Source: Paracidovorax anthurii | Lineage (GTDB): Bacteria > Pseudomonadota > Gammaproteobacteria > Burkholderiales > Burkholderiaceae_C | Direction of reading: 5' to 3' | NCBI RefSeq assembly: GCF_003269065.1 | Contig: NZ_QLTA01000013.1 | Span: 47,443 to 111,442 of the forward strand | Length of the DNA stretch: 64,000 nucleotides | Shown: positions 1 through 10,000 of the stretch, one piece after another | Layout of the letters: every line of letters starts with the position of its first letter | Position numbering within the stretch: the first letter of the stretch is position 1 | The notes under the pieces: model-generated | What the model was told of the DNA's origin: nothing | The model's input: only the letters and a program-made list of their open reading frames with translations | Database searches by the model: none | Program-made: the position numbers and the translations under genes

Positions 1-2
1 TC

Positions 3-644
3 AATCTGCGGCATAACGGCTTCCAGCCCATCTGGTCCGAGGACGGCGAGTCCGCGCAGCGCGAACTGGATGCCGTGCTGCCCGACGTGATCCTGCTCGA
101 CTGGATGTTGCCGGGCCAGAGTGGTCTGCAACTGGCACGCAAGTGGCGGGCCGATGCGCGCACGAAACCCATTCCCATCCTGATGCTGACGGCCCGTGGC
201 GACGAGCCGGACAAGGTGGCAGGCCTCGACGCAGGGGCCGATGACTACATCACCAAGCCTTTCTCGACCCAGGAACTCCTGGCGCGCATCCGGGCGGTGC
301 TGCGCCGCCGCGCACCCGAGCAGGCGACCGATACCGTGACCATCGCCGAGTTGACGCTCGATGCGGGCACCTACCGCGTGACCTACCAGGGGCAGCAGCT
401 CAAGGTGGGGCCGACGGAGTTCAAGCTGCTGCACTACCTCATGAAGCATCCCGAGCGCGTGCACAGCCGCGCGCAGCTGCTGGACAAAGTGTGGGGCGAC
501 CATGTGTTCATCGAAGAGCGAACGGTGGATGTGCACGTCAAGCGCTTGCGCGAGGCCCTGGGGGTTGCCGGTGCCATGGTGGAAACCGTGCGTGGCGCGG
601 GTTACCGCCTGACGGCGCAGCCCGCGGCCCTGATGCGGGCCTGA
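3..644 (+). CDS. phoB: PhoB, phosphate response regulator (5' end outside window)
   Basis: OmpR-family response regulator that, once phosphorylated by PhoR, activates phosphate-starvation genes. The frame is open from base 3, so the start codon lies upstream of the window; 213 residues remain. The receiver domain shows the phospho-acceptor Asp in LLDWMLPG and the conserved Lys in TKPF; the winged-helix domain follows (GPTEFKLL, then VDVHVKRLREALG). The downstream kinase supports PhoB over other OmpR paralogues. I have not seen its N-terminal acidic pair. Confidence 0.9.
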   Translation, partial: NLRHNGFQPIWSEDGESAQRELDAVLPDVILLDWMLPGQSGLQLARKWRADARTKPIPILMLTARGDEPDKVAGLDAGADDYITKPFSTQELLARIRAVLRRRAPEQATDTVTIAELTLDAGTYRVTYQGQQLKVGPTEFKLLHYLMKHPERVHSRAQLLDKVWGDHVFIEERTVDVHVKRLREALGVAGAMVETVRGAGYRLTAQPAALMRA

Positions 645-832
645 TGTGTCCGCTGCGGGCTCCCGAGCGGTAACAATCAGGGCTGGGTTGTAAAGGGGGC
701 TGCAGATACCCCCGCAGCCTGTGGGCCCGGCCTTTGCCGGTTTTTGGCGTTTTCTGAAAGAGGAGACGGATCGGCTTTTCTTGCGGCGCGATGGTGCGCC
801 GTGCTCCGGCCCCTGGTCTCCATCTGCATTGC

Positions 833-2248
833 ATGGCTTGGCGTTTTATCTTCTTCTCGTGCTTTCAAGCCATTGGCGTTGCCCTTGGCTGGTGGTGGGC
901 CGGGCCTTGGACCGCGGTAGCGGCGGCGGCGATTGCGGCCTGGGTCTGGTTTGTCTGGGATCTGTGGCGTGGCATGCGGGTGGTCACCTGGCTGCGCGAG
1001 GGGGATCCGGCGCGTGCCCCTTCATTGAAAGGCCTGTGGGGCGAGGTGGCGGATCGGGCCCGGCGCCTGCTGCGCCAGAAACAGGCCGACGTTGCCGCAA
1101 GCGATGCCCGGCTGCATGAAATCCTGGCCGCGCTGCAGGCAACGCCCAATGGGGTGGTGCTGCTCGATGCCGAGGGCCGCATCGAGTGGTGCAACCAGAC
1201 CGCGGCAAGCCAGTTCGGCCTGGATGCCCAGAGGGACGTTGCCCAGTCGATCGGCAATTTGCTGCGAGATCCCGAGTTCAGTGCCTACTATGCCGCGCAG
1301 GACTTTTCGCGGGATGTCGTCCTTCAGGGACGTGAAAGCACCCCCTCCCGGCCTGTCCGGATTTCCGTGCATCTGCATCCCTATGGCGATGGCCGAAAGC
1401 TGCTGCTTTCCCGGGACGTGACGGCCCTGGAGCAGGCGGAAGCCATGCGGCGGGATTTCGTCGCCAATGTGTCGCATGAGATCCGCACACCGCTCACGGT
1501 GCTCATGGGATTCGTTGAGACGCTGCAGACGCTTCCCCTTTCCGCGGAAGAGCGCTCCCGCTACCTCGGCATGATGTCGCAGCAGGCGGCGCGCATGCAG
1601 AGCGTGGTACAGGATCTGCTGACGCTTTCGCGCCTGGAGGGGAGCCCGCCTCCGGGACTGACCGAATGGACACCCGTGGAGTCGTTGCTGCGCCGCTGCG
1701 AGGACGAGGCCCGTGCGCTGTCCACATTGCTCACCCGCAATCACGCCAGCACGCACGTGATCGAGTTTCCGCCAGCCGAGGCCCTGCGCGAGGCCGGCAA
1801 GCTGGGGGGCGTGCCTGCGGAATTGCAAAGTGCGTTGTCCAACCTGATCGGGAATGCCATCCGCTACACGCCTGCGGGGGGCGCCATCACGGTGGAGTGG
1901 CTGGCCGTGGAGGATGGCGGTGCGCGGTTCTGCGTGCGCGATACGGGCCCGGGCATCGAGGCTGTGCACATTCCCCGCCTGACCGAACGCTTTTACAGGG
2001 TGGACCGCAGCCGCTCCCGCGAGACGGGGGGGACCGGCCTGGGGCTCGCGATCGTCAAACATGTCGTTCAACGGCATTCGGCAACGCTGGAAATCGCCAG
2101 CACGGTAGGCAAGGGGTCTGCGTTTTCCGTGACGTTTCCCCCTGGCCGCATTCAGCGAGGAAGCCGTCCGCGCGTGCCGGGCGGCGTCGCTAAGTCTGCG
2201 GCGCACGTCCCGAATGGGACTTCAGAGCGCCCATCAGCATCCCTGTGA
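833..2248 (+). CDS. phoR: PhoR, phosphate sensor histidine kinase
   Basis: Membrane sensor kinase partner of PhoB. A short hydrophobic N-terminus (two membrane segments within about 45 residues) leads into a PAS domain (NGVVLLDAEGRIEWCN), a HisKA domain with the phospho-accepting His in NVSHEIRTPL, and a HATPase domain (N box NLIGNAIRYTP, DTGPGI, GTGLGLAI). The Met at 833 starts directly before the first membrane segment, as usual for this family; an in-frame ATG at 791 would add 14 residues. No strong ribosome site precedes either. The 3' end overlaps the convergent MATE gene by 59 bases. Confidence 0.9.
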   Translation: MAWRFIFFSCFQAIGVALGWWWAGPWTAVAAAAIAAWVWFVWDLWRGMRVVTWLREGDPARAPSLKGLWGEVADRARRLLRQKQADVAASDARLHEILAALQATPNGVVLLDAEGRIEWCNQTAASQFGLDAQRDVAQSIGNLLRDPEFSAYYAAQDFSRDVVLQGRESTPSRPVRISVHLHPYGDGRKLLLSRDVTALEQAEAMRRDFVANVSHEIRTPLTVLMGFVETLQTLPLSAEERSRYLGMMSQQAARMQSVVQDLLTLSRLEGSPPPGLTEWTPVESLLRRCEDEARALSTLLTRNHASTHVIEFPPAEALREAGKLGGVPAELQSALSNLIGNAIRYTPAGGAITVEWLAVEDGGARFCVRDTGPGIEAVHIPRLTERFYRVDRSRSRETGGTGLGLAIVKHVVQRHSATLEIASTVGKGSAFSVTFPPGRIQRGSRPRVPGGVAKSAAHVPNGTSERPSASL

Positions 2249-3548
2249 AGGCCATGGCCGTGAGGGCCAGGGCCGCCGCGCCACCGATCCAGAACGCTGC
2301 GGGCGATTGCATGGGGCTCCGGTCCCCGACGCCGGTATAGGCCAGTGCATAGCCCAGCGGAAGTCCGACCCCCCAGAGCAGTACGCCATAGGCCAGCAGC
2401 GGCGCGATGGTGATGCGGTAGCAGCGCAGGACGAAGGCGCAGAAGGTCTGCAACGCGTCTGCGATGTGGTAGCCCGCCACCCATGCGAGCAACGCACCGG
2501 CGAGCGCGACGACATCGGGTGAGGCTGTGTACAGCAGGGCCAGATGATTGCGTGCTATGAAAAGAATAGCTGCTAAGCCAGCAGCCATGGCGGCAACGAT
2601 CCGAAAACCCATCCAGGCGACGGCTCGTGCCTGCATTTCGTCGCCCCGGCCGCGCCAGTAGCTCACGCGTGCGCTGGTCGCGATGGCCAGCGAGAGCGGC
2701 ACCATGTAGAGCACGGCGGTGAGGTTGGAGGCGATCTGGTGCGCGGCGGCGGCCACCGTGCCCTGCCGTGCGATGAACAGCGCCATCAAGGTGAAGGACG
2801 TGACCTCCACCAGGATCGCCAATCCGGCGGGAATGCCCAGGCGGGCGAAGCGCAGGATCTGGGGCCAGTCCGGGGGCTCCAGACGTTTCCAGAGCGCGAG
2901 CGGGCCATAAAAAGGTGCCGTGCGCACCAGCCAGAGCGCGATCCCCAGCAGCGCGTAATTCACGACCAGGGTGGCCCACGCGCAGCCCACGGCCCCTTGC
3001 GCGGGAATGCCCGCCCCTCCGAAGGTGAACGCGATGGACAGCGGCACCTTGAGCAGCAGGGAGCCGAGCTGCAACCCGGTCACGAGCTGGGGACGTCCCA
3101 ATGCCTGGTTCAGGGTGCTGTAGAGGCGAAAGAGGAGCGCAGGGGGCAGCGCTACCGCCAGAACGGCGAGATAGCGCCCGACTTCCACGCGCAGATCTGG
3201 CGGGACTTCCGTCCAGCGCAGGATGGCCCCGGGCGATACCAGCATCGCGATGCCCAACAGGCTGGCGAGCGCGCAGAGATACAGCGATTGCCGGGCCGTG
3301 CGTCCGATTTCCGTGGTGTGCCCCGCGCCGCGCTGTTCGGCCCATACCGGCAGGAGCGCTTGCAGACCACCCATGAGCGCCACATAGACGCTGATGTAGA
3401 TGGCTGAGCCGATGGACAGGGCCGCCAGCGAGGAGGGGGCGTGGCGGCCCGCCACGATGGTGTCGGTGACGCCGAACGCCATGACCGCCAGTTGCCCGGC
3501 CAGCACCGTGGCTGCATGCCGGGCGATGACGGCGCGCTCGGAGGCCAT
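2190..3548 (-). CDS. MATE-family efflux transporter
   Basis: Inner-membrane Na+- or H+-driven exporter of the multidrug and toxin extrusion family, 452 residues with about twelve hydrophobic segments, the usual length. The start MASERAVIARHAATVLAG was chosen because its ATG overlaps the stop of the upstream glycosyltransferase, implying translational coupling. The family is supported by the pattern of two related six-helix halves and by phrases such as GVTDTIVAG and AAAAHQIASNLTAVLYMVPL. Substrate unknown. A dispersed AT-rich repeat copy lies inside the gene at 2552-2579. Confidence 0.85.
   Translation of the reverse strand: MASERAVIARHAATVLAGQLAVMAFGVTDTIVAGRHAPSSLAALSIGSAIYISVYVALMGGLQALLPVWAEQRGAGHTTEIGRTARQSLYLCALASLLGIAMLVSPGAILRWTEVPPDLRVEVGRYLAVLAVALPPALLFRLYSTLNQALGRPQLVTGLQLGSLLLKVPLSIAFTFGGAGIPAQGAVGCAWATLVVNYALLGIALWLVRTAPFYGPLALWKRLEPPDWPQILRFARLGIPAGLAILVEVTSFTLMALFIARQGTVAAAAHQIASNLTAVLYMVPLSLAIATSARVSYWRGRGDEMQARAVAWMGFRIVAAMAAGLAAILFIARNHLALLYTASPDVVALAGALLAWVAGYHIADALQTFCAFVLRCYRITIAPLLAYGVLLWGVGLPLGYALAYTGVGDRSPMQSPAAFWIGGAAALALTAMAFTGMLMGALKSHSGRAPQT
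2552..2579 (+). repeat. GCTAT...ATAGC dispersed repeat, copy 1
   Basis: GTGCTATGAAAAGAATAGCT followed by GCTAAGCC: an AT-rich imperfect inverted repeat inside the GC-rich MATE gene. Related copies are at 17274, 23530, 25117 and 50074. Confidence 0.55.
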
Positions 3549-5293
3549 CAGGGCTGCCCGGCGGAGGCCGTGCGGCGCAGCACCAGCAATTGGTCGTTCT
3601 TGTCGGTGGGACGGGGCAGGACCGCCACCTTTTCCCAATCTTGGCCATGGGTCAGGCGCTCCGCGGAGGATTGTGCGGCGAGATCCGCCACGAGCCATTG
3701 GCATCCGGATTCACGCACCTGGTGCGGGTTGGTCGTCGAATGGAGGGTCCAGCCGCCGTGGTATTGCAGTCCGGCCACCTGCGCCCGGCTCAATCCGGTC
3801 ACCAGGATGCAGCCGGGCGCCGGGCCCAGCACGCGTGCCAGATGGGCCACCTGTGGGCGGTAGCTGCGCCCGTAATCCAGCAAGGGGAGCCAGAGCGTCA
3901 TGAGCAGGAGCCATCCGAGGGTGGCGCCACTCGCGGGCAGGACCAGGCTTTTCCAGATTTCCGTGCGGTTGCGCGAAGCGCGCCACCACGCCAGTGCGCA
4001 CCAGGCCGTCGTCGCGGCCAGGGCCACGCCAAAGGCGATGGCGGAGAACTGGGGCGTGAACCCTGGGGCGAGCCGGGCGACGTTGGCGGCAGGTTTGGCG
4101 GGCACGCCGGTTTGCAGGGAAATCCAGATCACCCAGATCGTGATGGCGGAGGCGCTGAAGAAGAGCAGCGTGAACCAGTCGATCAGTGCCGCGATCGCGC
4201 GCCGCAGCGTGGGCAGTGCGAAGGCTGCCAGGGTGGCCAGCGCGGGCAGTCCCAGCAGCAGGGCCCGGTCGGCAGGCTGGGTGGTCAGGGTGGCGGCCAG
4301 GGCCACGGCCACGAACCAGAGCGGCAGGAGCAGATGCCGATGCAGCGTTCGGCTGGTGATCTGGTGTCGCCACCGCCAGAGTGTCCAGAGGGCCAGCGGC
4401 CAGGCCGGCCAGGCGAACCAGATCAGCATGCGCACCAGGCTCTGCCATTCCTTGGTTTCACCTTCGGCCGCGAGGCGCCAGCGCCAGAGATCCATGGCCC
4501 CCGCGAGCGTGGCGGCCAGTAGCGTGAGGCCCGCCAGGGCCAGCCCCCAGATCCACCCCCGCGGGGTTTTGGGGGAGCGGCTGTCCGGGTTCTCGGGGGC
4601 GCATGCGGTGCAGGACACCAGCAAGGCGCTGCCCCCGCCCAGCAGGGTGGCGATCGTCGGGGCTCCGCTCAGAACCAGTCCGAAAAGCCCCAATGCCGCG
4701 GCCGCCAAGGCGAGCAGCCGACGATGCGGCAGGCTGGCGGCAGCGAAGAACAGCAGCGCCGTGCAGGCCAGTTGGGTGAGATAGCTCGTGATTTCATGGG
4801 AGAGCTGCGCAAGCCCCAGGCATGCCAGCAGGGCGAGCAGGGCGCCGTCCGCCATGGCCCGTGCATAGTCAGAGGGATGCGCTTCTCCTCCAAAGGCAAA
4901 GGCAACCGGCTGGGCACCCGGGCTGCGCGCCAGGTGGTACATGCCCCACCACGTTGCGACGAGCGTGATGACCAGGAGCGCAACGAACGGAAGCCGGGCG
5001 GCCATCTCCACGGGCAGCCAGGCCGGGGCCGCCCTGACGGCCAGCGCCCCCAGCCAATACGGCAGAAGCCCTTCGGTATCGGGTGCCATGCCCGCCAGGG
5101 ATGGGGACATCCAGGCGGTGTTTTCGCGCGCCAGTTCCAGCATGTAGCCGAAGGCCGTGACGTCCGCGTTCTTCCAGGGCTCCCGGGCCACGAATCCAGG
5201 CACGACGTAGGCCAGGCAAAGAAGCAGCAGCGCCCACCGCGGCAACGGCCGCGCGGCGCTCTGTGTCACGATGGCGGGATTGGGAGGATTCAC
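3548..5293 (-). CDS. Polytopic membrane glycosyltransferase, ArnT/PMT-like
   Basis: 581-residue integral membrane protein, probably a polyprenyl-phosphate-sugar-dependent glycosyltransferase acting in the periplasm. It opens with a hydrophobic helix followed by the acidic loop GFVAREPWKNADVTAFGY, in the place where GT-C enzymes carry their catalytic acidic residue, then has about eleven more membrane segments and a soluble C-terminal domain (residues about 470-581). Its stop overlaps the start of the MATE gene. Family assignment comes from architecture and the N-terminal loop; donor and acceptor are unknown. Confidence 0.7.
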   Translation of the reverse strand: MNPPNPAIVTQSAARPLPRWALLLLCLAYVVPGFVAREPWKNADVTAFGYMLELARENTAWMSPSLAGMAPDTEGLLPYWLGALAVRAAPAWLPVEMAARLPFVALLVITLVATWWGMYHLARSPGAQPVAFAFGGEAHPSDYARAMADGALLALLACLGLAQLSHEITSYLTQLACTALLFFAAASLPHRRLLALAAAALGLFGLVLSGAPTIATLLGGGSALLVSCTACAPENPDSRSPKTPRGWIWGLALAGLTLLAATLAGAMDLWRWRLAAEGETKEWQSLVRMLIWFAWPAWPLALWTLWRWRHQITSRTLHRHLLLPLWFVAVALAATLTTQPADRALLLGLPALATLAAFALPTLRRAIAALIDWFTLLFFSASAITIWVIWISLQTGVPAKPAANVARLAPGFTPQFSAIAFGVALAATTAWCALAWWRASRNRTEIWKSLVLPASGATLGWLLLMTLWLPLLDYGRSYRPQVAHLARVLGPAPGCILVTGLSRAQVAGLQYHGGWTLHSTTNPHQVRESGCQWLVADLAAQSSAERLTHGQDWEKVAVLPRPTDKNDQLLVLRRTASAGQP

Positions 5294-5366
5294 GCGGTCA
5301 GTGGCGAAAAAAGACGCCCGAGAATAAGGGGAAAACGAATGGCCGTCGGGCAGGCCTCATGGGTAG

Positions 5367-5401
5367 AAAAAAAGGCAGCGCGGTCGTGCCGGGCTGCCTT
5401 T
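5367..5401 (-). terminator. Rho-independent terminator after rpmE2
   Basis: Perfect 9-bp stem AAAGGCAGC/GCTGCCTTT (5371-5379 with 5393-5401). On the minus strand it is followed by seven T, so it ends transcription from rpmE2. Confidence 0.8.
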
Positions 5402-5464
5402 GCTTGAACAGACGATACGAGGTGCAGGGACCTCGCGCGACCCGTTCGTCCGACAAGGGGGGAA

Positions 5465-5728
5465 TTACTTCGCCGCCACCGCCGTCTTGCCGAAGCGGTT
5501 GCGGAACTTCTCGACGCGGCCGCCCATGTTGTCCACCGACTTTTGCGTGCCGGTGTAGAAGGGGTGCGATTCGCTGGAGGTATCCAGCTTGAAGAGCGGC
5601 AGTTCGCGGCCGTCATCGGTCTTGCCGGTTTCCTTGGTGTTTACGCAGGAACGGGTCACGAACTTGAAACCGTTGGACAGGTCCACGAAGAGCACTTCGC
5701 GGTAGTTGGGGTGAATGCCTTCTTTCAT
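5465..5728 (-). CDS. rpmE2: 50S ribosomal protein L31, type B
   Basis: 87-residue large-subunit ribosomal protein ([20 protein letters not shown]). It lacks the zinc-binding cysteine pairs of classical L31 and has the longer type-B form ([27 protein letters not shown]). Type-B paralogues often replace the zinc form when zinc is scarce, but no second copy is visible here and this may be the only one. It is a single transcription unit with its own terminator. Confidence 0.95.
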   Translation of the reverse strand: MKEGIHPNYREVLFVDLSNGFKFVTRSCVNTKETGKTDDGRELPLFKLDTSSESHPFYTGTQKSVDNMGGRVEKFRNRFGKTAVAAK

Positions 5729-5859
5729 GGCATGGTCCTTTCTGGGAGCTGCTGCGGGAGCCACGCCGCACCCATTGCGACGCACTTTCCGCGGAAAAGC
5801 CGGCGATTATCGCATAGCGGTCTCACAATGAGACTGGAACATCAAGGAAAAGCCACATC

Positions 5860-7080
5860 TTGCGCCTGCTGCATACGTCCGACTGGCACCTGGGCCAGCA
5901 TTTCATGGGCAAGACCCGCCAACCCGAGCACCGGGCTTTCATCGACTGGCTGGCCGAACAGGTGCGCGATCACGGCGTGGACGCCGTGATCGTGGCCGGG
6001 GATGTCTTCGATACCGGGGCGCCGCCCAGTTATGCGCGTGAGCTGTACCACCACGCCGTGCTGTCCTTGCGCGATGCCGGAGCCCAACTGGTCGTCCTGG
6101 GGGGCAACCACGACTCTGCCGCGGTGTTGGGCGAGAGCCGGAGCCTGCTCGCGCACCTGGGAACCCACGTGGTGCCCTGCGCCGCGGCAGAGCCCGGCGA
6201 GCAGATCCTGGTGCTCCGCACGCGTTCCGGCTCGCCCGGCGCCGTGCTGTGCGCGGTGCCCTATCTGCGGGCGCGCGAGCTGCTGCTGAGCCTGCCCGGC
6301 GAGAGCGCCGCCGACAAGCGGCTGGCGTTGCAGGTGGCGATCCAGGCGCACTACAAGGCGCTGCATGGGCTGGCACAAGAGCGCAGCAAGACCCTGGGCG
6401 GCCTGCCCATCGTGGCCACGGGGCACCTCACCACCGTGGGAGCGACGGCGGGAGACGCCGTCCGGGAGATCTATGTGGGGGCCCTCGAAGCCTTTCCCAC
6501 CGATGCATTCCCGCCTGCGGATTACATCGCGCTGGGGCACATCCACCAGCCGATGAAGGTGGGGGGCCTGGAGCATGTCCGCTACAGCGGATCGCCCATA
6601 CCGCTGGGTTTCGACGAGGCGGCGCAGCGCAAGGAGGTTCTGAAGGTGGAGTTCGACCCTGCGGGCATGAGGTCCGTGGTGCCTTTGCCCGTGCCTTGCT
6701 TCCAGCCGCTCGCGACCGTGCGGGGAAGCCTTGCGCAACTGCCCGATGCACTGGCGCGTATCGCCCGGGACGGTGGTGCGGACAGGCCTGTCTGGCTCGA
6801 CGTGGAGGTGGCCGACGACGATTACCTGCCCGATCTGCAGGCGCGCATCGCCCGCATGGCCGAAGGCCTGCCGCTGGAGGTGCTGCGCGTGCGCAGGGCG
6901 CGCGGTGCCGTGAACCGCACGCTGGTCTCCCCGGCCAAGGAGACCCTGGACGAATTGGGGCCCATCGAGGTCTTCGAGAGGCGCTTGTCGGCAGAGCGCC
7001 TGGACGAAGGCCTGCAGCAGCGGCTGAGGGCGCTGTACCGCGCCGTTCTCTCAGACGTGCATGAGGAGGGCGGGGCATGA
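5860..7080 (+). CDS. sbcD: SbcD, Mre11-like exonuclease subunit
   Basis: 406-residue Mn2+-dependent phosphoesterase subunit of the SbcCD nuclease, which cleaves DNA hairpins and processes blocked DNA ends. Mre11 metal motifs are intact: HTSDWHLG near the N-terminus, AGDVFD, GGNHDS and GHIHQP. The start is a TTG preceded by AAGGAAAAGC at good spacing; no ATG fits the family N-terminus. The stop overlaps the sbcC start by 4 bases, so the two subunits are translationally coupled. Confidence 0.95.
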   Translation: MRLLHTSDWHLGQHFMGKTRQPEHRAFIDWLAEQVRDHGVDAVIVAGDVFDTGAPPSYARELYHHAVLSLRDAGAQLVVLGGNHDSAAVLGESRSLLAHLGTHVVPCAAAEPGEQILVLRTRSGSPGAVLCAVPYLRARELLLSLPGESAADKRLALQVAIQAHYKALHGLAQERSKTLGGLPIVATGHLTTVGATAGDAVREIYVGALEAFPTDAFPPADYIALGHIHQPMKVGGLEHVRYSGSPIPLGFDEAAQRKEVLKVEFDPAGMRSVVPLPVPCFQPLATVRGSLAQLPDALARIARDGGADRPVWLDVEVADDDYLPDLQARIARMAEGLPLEVLRVRRARGAVNRTLVSPAKETLDELGPIEVFERRLSAERLDEGLQQRLRALYRAVLSDVHEEGGA

Positions 7081-10000
7081 AGATCCTGGCGCTGCGCCTG
7101 AAGAATCTCAATTCGCTCAAGGGGGAATGGCGCATCGATTTCACGGCATCGCCCTTTGCGGAGGGTGGGCTGTTTGCCATCACCGGCCCTACGGGCGCTG
7201 GCAAGACCACGCTGCTCGATGCGATCTGCCTGGCGCTCTATCACCAGACGCCGCGCATCGGCGGGGTGTCGCAGGGGAGCAATGAACTCATGACTCGGCA
7301 CACCGCGGACTGCCTGGCCGAGGTGGAGTTCGAGGCCAGGGGCGGGCGCTACCGGGCTTTCTGGAGTCAGCGGCGGGCCCGCGACAAAGCGGACGGCGCC
7401 CTGCAGCCCGTGCAGGTGGAACTGGCGGAGGTGCTGTCGGACCATGGCGCGGCCCGCCCGATCACGCAGAAGGTGCAGGACAAGCTGCGCCACACGGAGA
7501 TGCTGACGGGCCTCAATTTCGAGCGATTCACCAAGTCGATGCTGCTGGCCCAGGGCGGCTTCGCGGCCTTTCTCGATGCGCCGGCCGGCAAGCGGGCCGA
7601 GCTGCTGGAGGAGTTGACCGGCACGGACGTCTATGGGCACATATCGCAGCGCGTGCACGAGCGCACGCGCGACGCCCGTGCCGCATTGGAGGCCTTGCGC
7701 GCGCAGGCCGGAAGCGTCGAATTGCTGGGCGATGAGGCGTTGGAGGGCCTGCGGCAGGAGTTTTCCGGGCTGGAGGCCCAGGGGCGGGCGCTGCAAGAGC
7801 AGCGTGCGCAGGCCGCCCGCGAGCGTGAATGGCTCACCGGGGTCGAGCGCGCGGCGGCCCGCCATGCGCAGACTGCGTTGCAATGGCAGCAGGCCGTGGC
7901 TGCGTGGGACGCCATGGCGGACGACGTGCAGCGGCTGGAGCGGTGCGAACCCGCCATGCGGCTGCTGCCTTTGCAGGCGGCCTGCGAGGCGGCCGTGCAG
8001 GCAGAGAGCGCGTGCTCTTCGCAGCTACGGGACAACGAAGGGCAGCATGCGCAGGCCCGGGCGCGGCACGCCACGGCGCTGCGGCAGGCGCACGCCGCCA
8101 GCCAGCGCCTGCTGGTGCAGCGAACGGCCGCCTGGCAGTCGTGCCGGGATGCTCTGGCGTCACTGAACGAACCTGCCGCGGACGATGCCCGCCATGCCGC
8201 GCTGGGCGAAAGGCTCAGCGATTGGCGCAGCCGCTTCAAGGCACTTGCCCAGCACAGGGAGGCCACGGACCGCACGCGCGTGCAGCAGGAGGTACAGGCC
8301 GGGCAATGGCGGGCCTTGAATGGGCGGCTGCTGGAGTGGAAAGGCATTCACCAGCGGGCGATGGCCACGCTGTCCCAGGCCCGCGAGGCCATGGAGCATG
8401 CGCGGCAGGCCCATGTCCAATGGCTTTCTGGCCAGGACGAAGCCCATTGGCGGCAGGAGGCGCTGCGACTGGCGGAGCGCGGCCAAGGCTGGCAGCGATT
8501 GCGCGAATGCCTGCGTGGGTGGCACGGGGCGCAGGAGCGCCAGGCGCGGCGGGCGGCAGAGCAAAGGGAATGGTCGCTCCAGGCCGAGCGGCTTGCCGTG
8601 GCCGTCCAGCATCTGCGTGAGCGCTATGCCGAGTGCCACCGGCAGGTGCAGGACAAGGAGCGGCTGCTGATTCTGGAGCAGCGCATCCAGGCGCTGGAAG
8701 CGCATCGCCGCCAGTTGAGGCCGGGCGAGGCATGCCCGGTGTGCGGTGCGACGGAGCATCCCGCTGTGGAGGCCTATGAGGCGCTGGACGTTTCCGCGAC
8801 GCAGGCGGCGCTCGATGCCGCACACCGTGGCCGGGATGCCGTGGCGCAAGAGGGCCAGGATCGCAAAGCCGATCTCGGAGCCCTGCAGTCCCGGATCGCG
8901 CAGGCCCGGCAGGACGGCGAGGACGGTGAGCGGGCCATCGCTGCTTTGCAGGCGCAATGGCACGCGCTGTGCGCCGGGTTGCAGTGGCCCGCGGAGGATG
9001 CAGACGACGCCAGGCTGGCGGAGGCGGAGCGCCGCCACGCGGGGCTGCAGGACGATGCACAGAAGCATTGGACGGCCCTGGCCGAGGCGCGGGACTGCAG
9101 CGACGCGGCGCAGAGCACCTGGAGACAGGCGGAGCGGGAAGAGGGGGAGGCAGCCCGGCAGCATGCCCTGGCCGAGAGAGACCTCCTGGCTTGCCAGCAG
9201 CAGATGCAGGCTTTGGCGGCGTTGCAGGAGCGCCAGGAGTCCGAACACGGCGAGGCCGGTGCGGCCTTGTCGGCAGAGCTGTCGCAACTGGGCTACGCCA
9301 TGCCCGAGGAGGGCGAATCCTGGCTGGAGGCCCGGGCGCAAGAGCTGGCCGCATGGCGGGCCGCGAATGTCCGCAGACAGGCCCTGTCGGCGCAGGAGCC
9401 CGTACTGCTGCAGGCCCTGCAGACCGCGCAGGCGCTGGCATCGGGATGGGGTGATCGGTGCGCCACTGCGGACGTGTCGCCGGATCATGGCCTCCTGGAT
9501 GTGGAGGCTGCCCAGGACGATGCAGAGGATGCGCTGGCGCGGGCAGAGCGGGCCGTGGATGCGCAAGACCAGGCGATGGCCGTTTTGTCCGGGGGGCGCC
9601 AGGCGTTGCTGCGTGCGCATGAGCAGGCCTGCGCCGAGGTGTCGCGGTCCACGGAGGCGTGGGGGCAGGCGCTGGCGCTGAGCCCGTTCGCGGATGTGTC
9701 CGCATTCCAGGCCGCTTGCCTGGATGACCCCCGGAGGCTGCGGCTGCAGAGCGCTGTGGAGGGGGCGCGGCAGGCGGTCACCGAGACGCAGGCCCTGCAC
9801 CGCGCCGCCTCCGATGCCCTGGCGGAATTGCAGCAGGCCCCGCGCACGGAGCGCACGGGCGAAGAACTCGATGCCGTGCGGGTCGATCTGGAGGGGCGCC
9901 TGACCGCCGCAGCGCAGCGCCAGGGCGCGATCACCAGCCAGTTGCGGGACGACGCCCGGCGCAGGGAAGGGCTGCAGGCGCTGCTCGAACGCATCGCCGG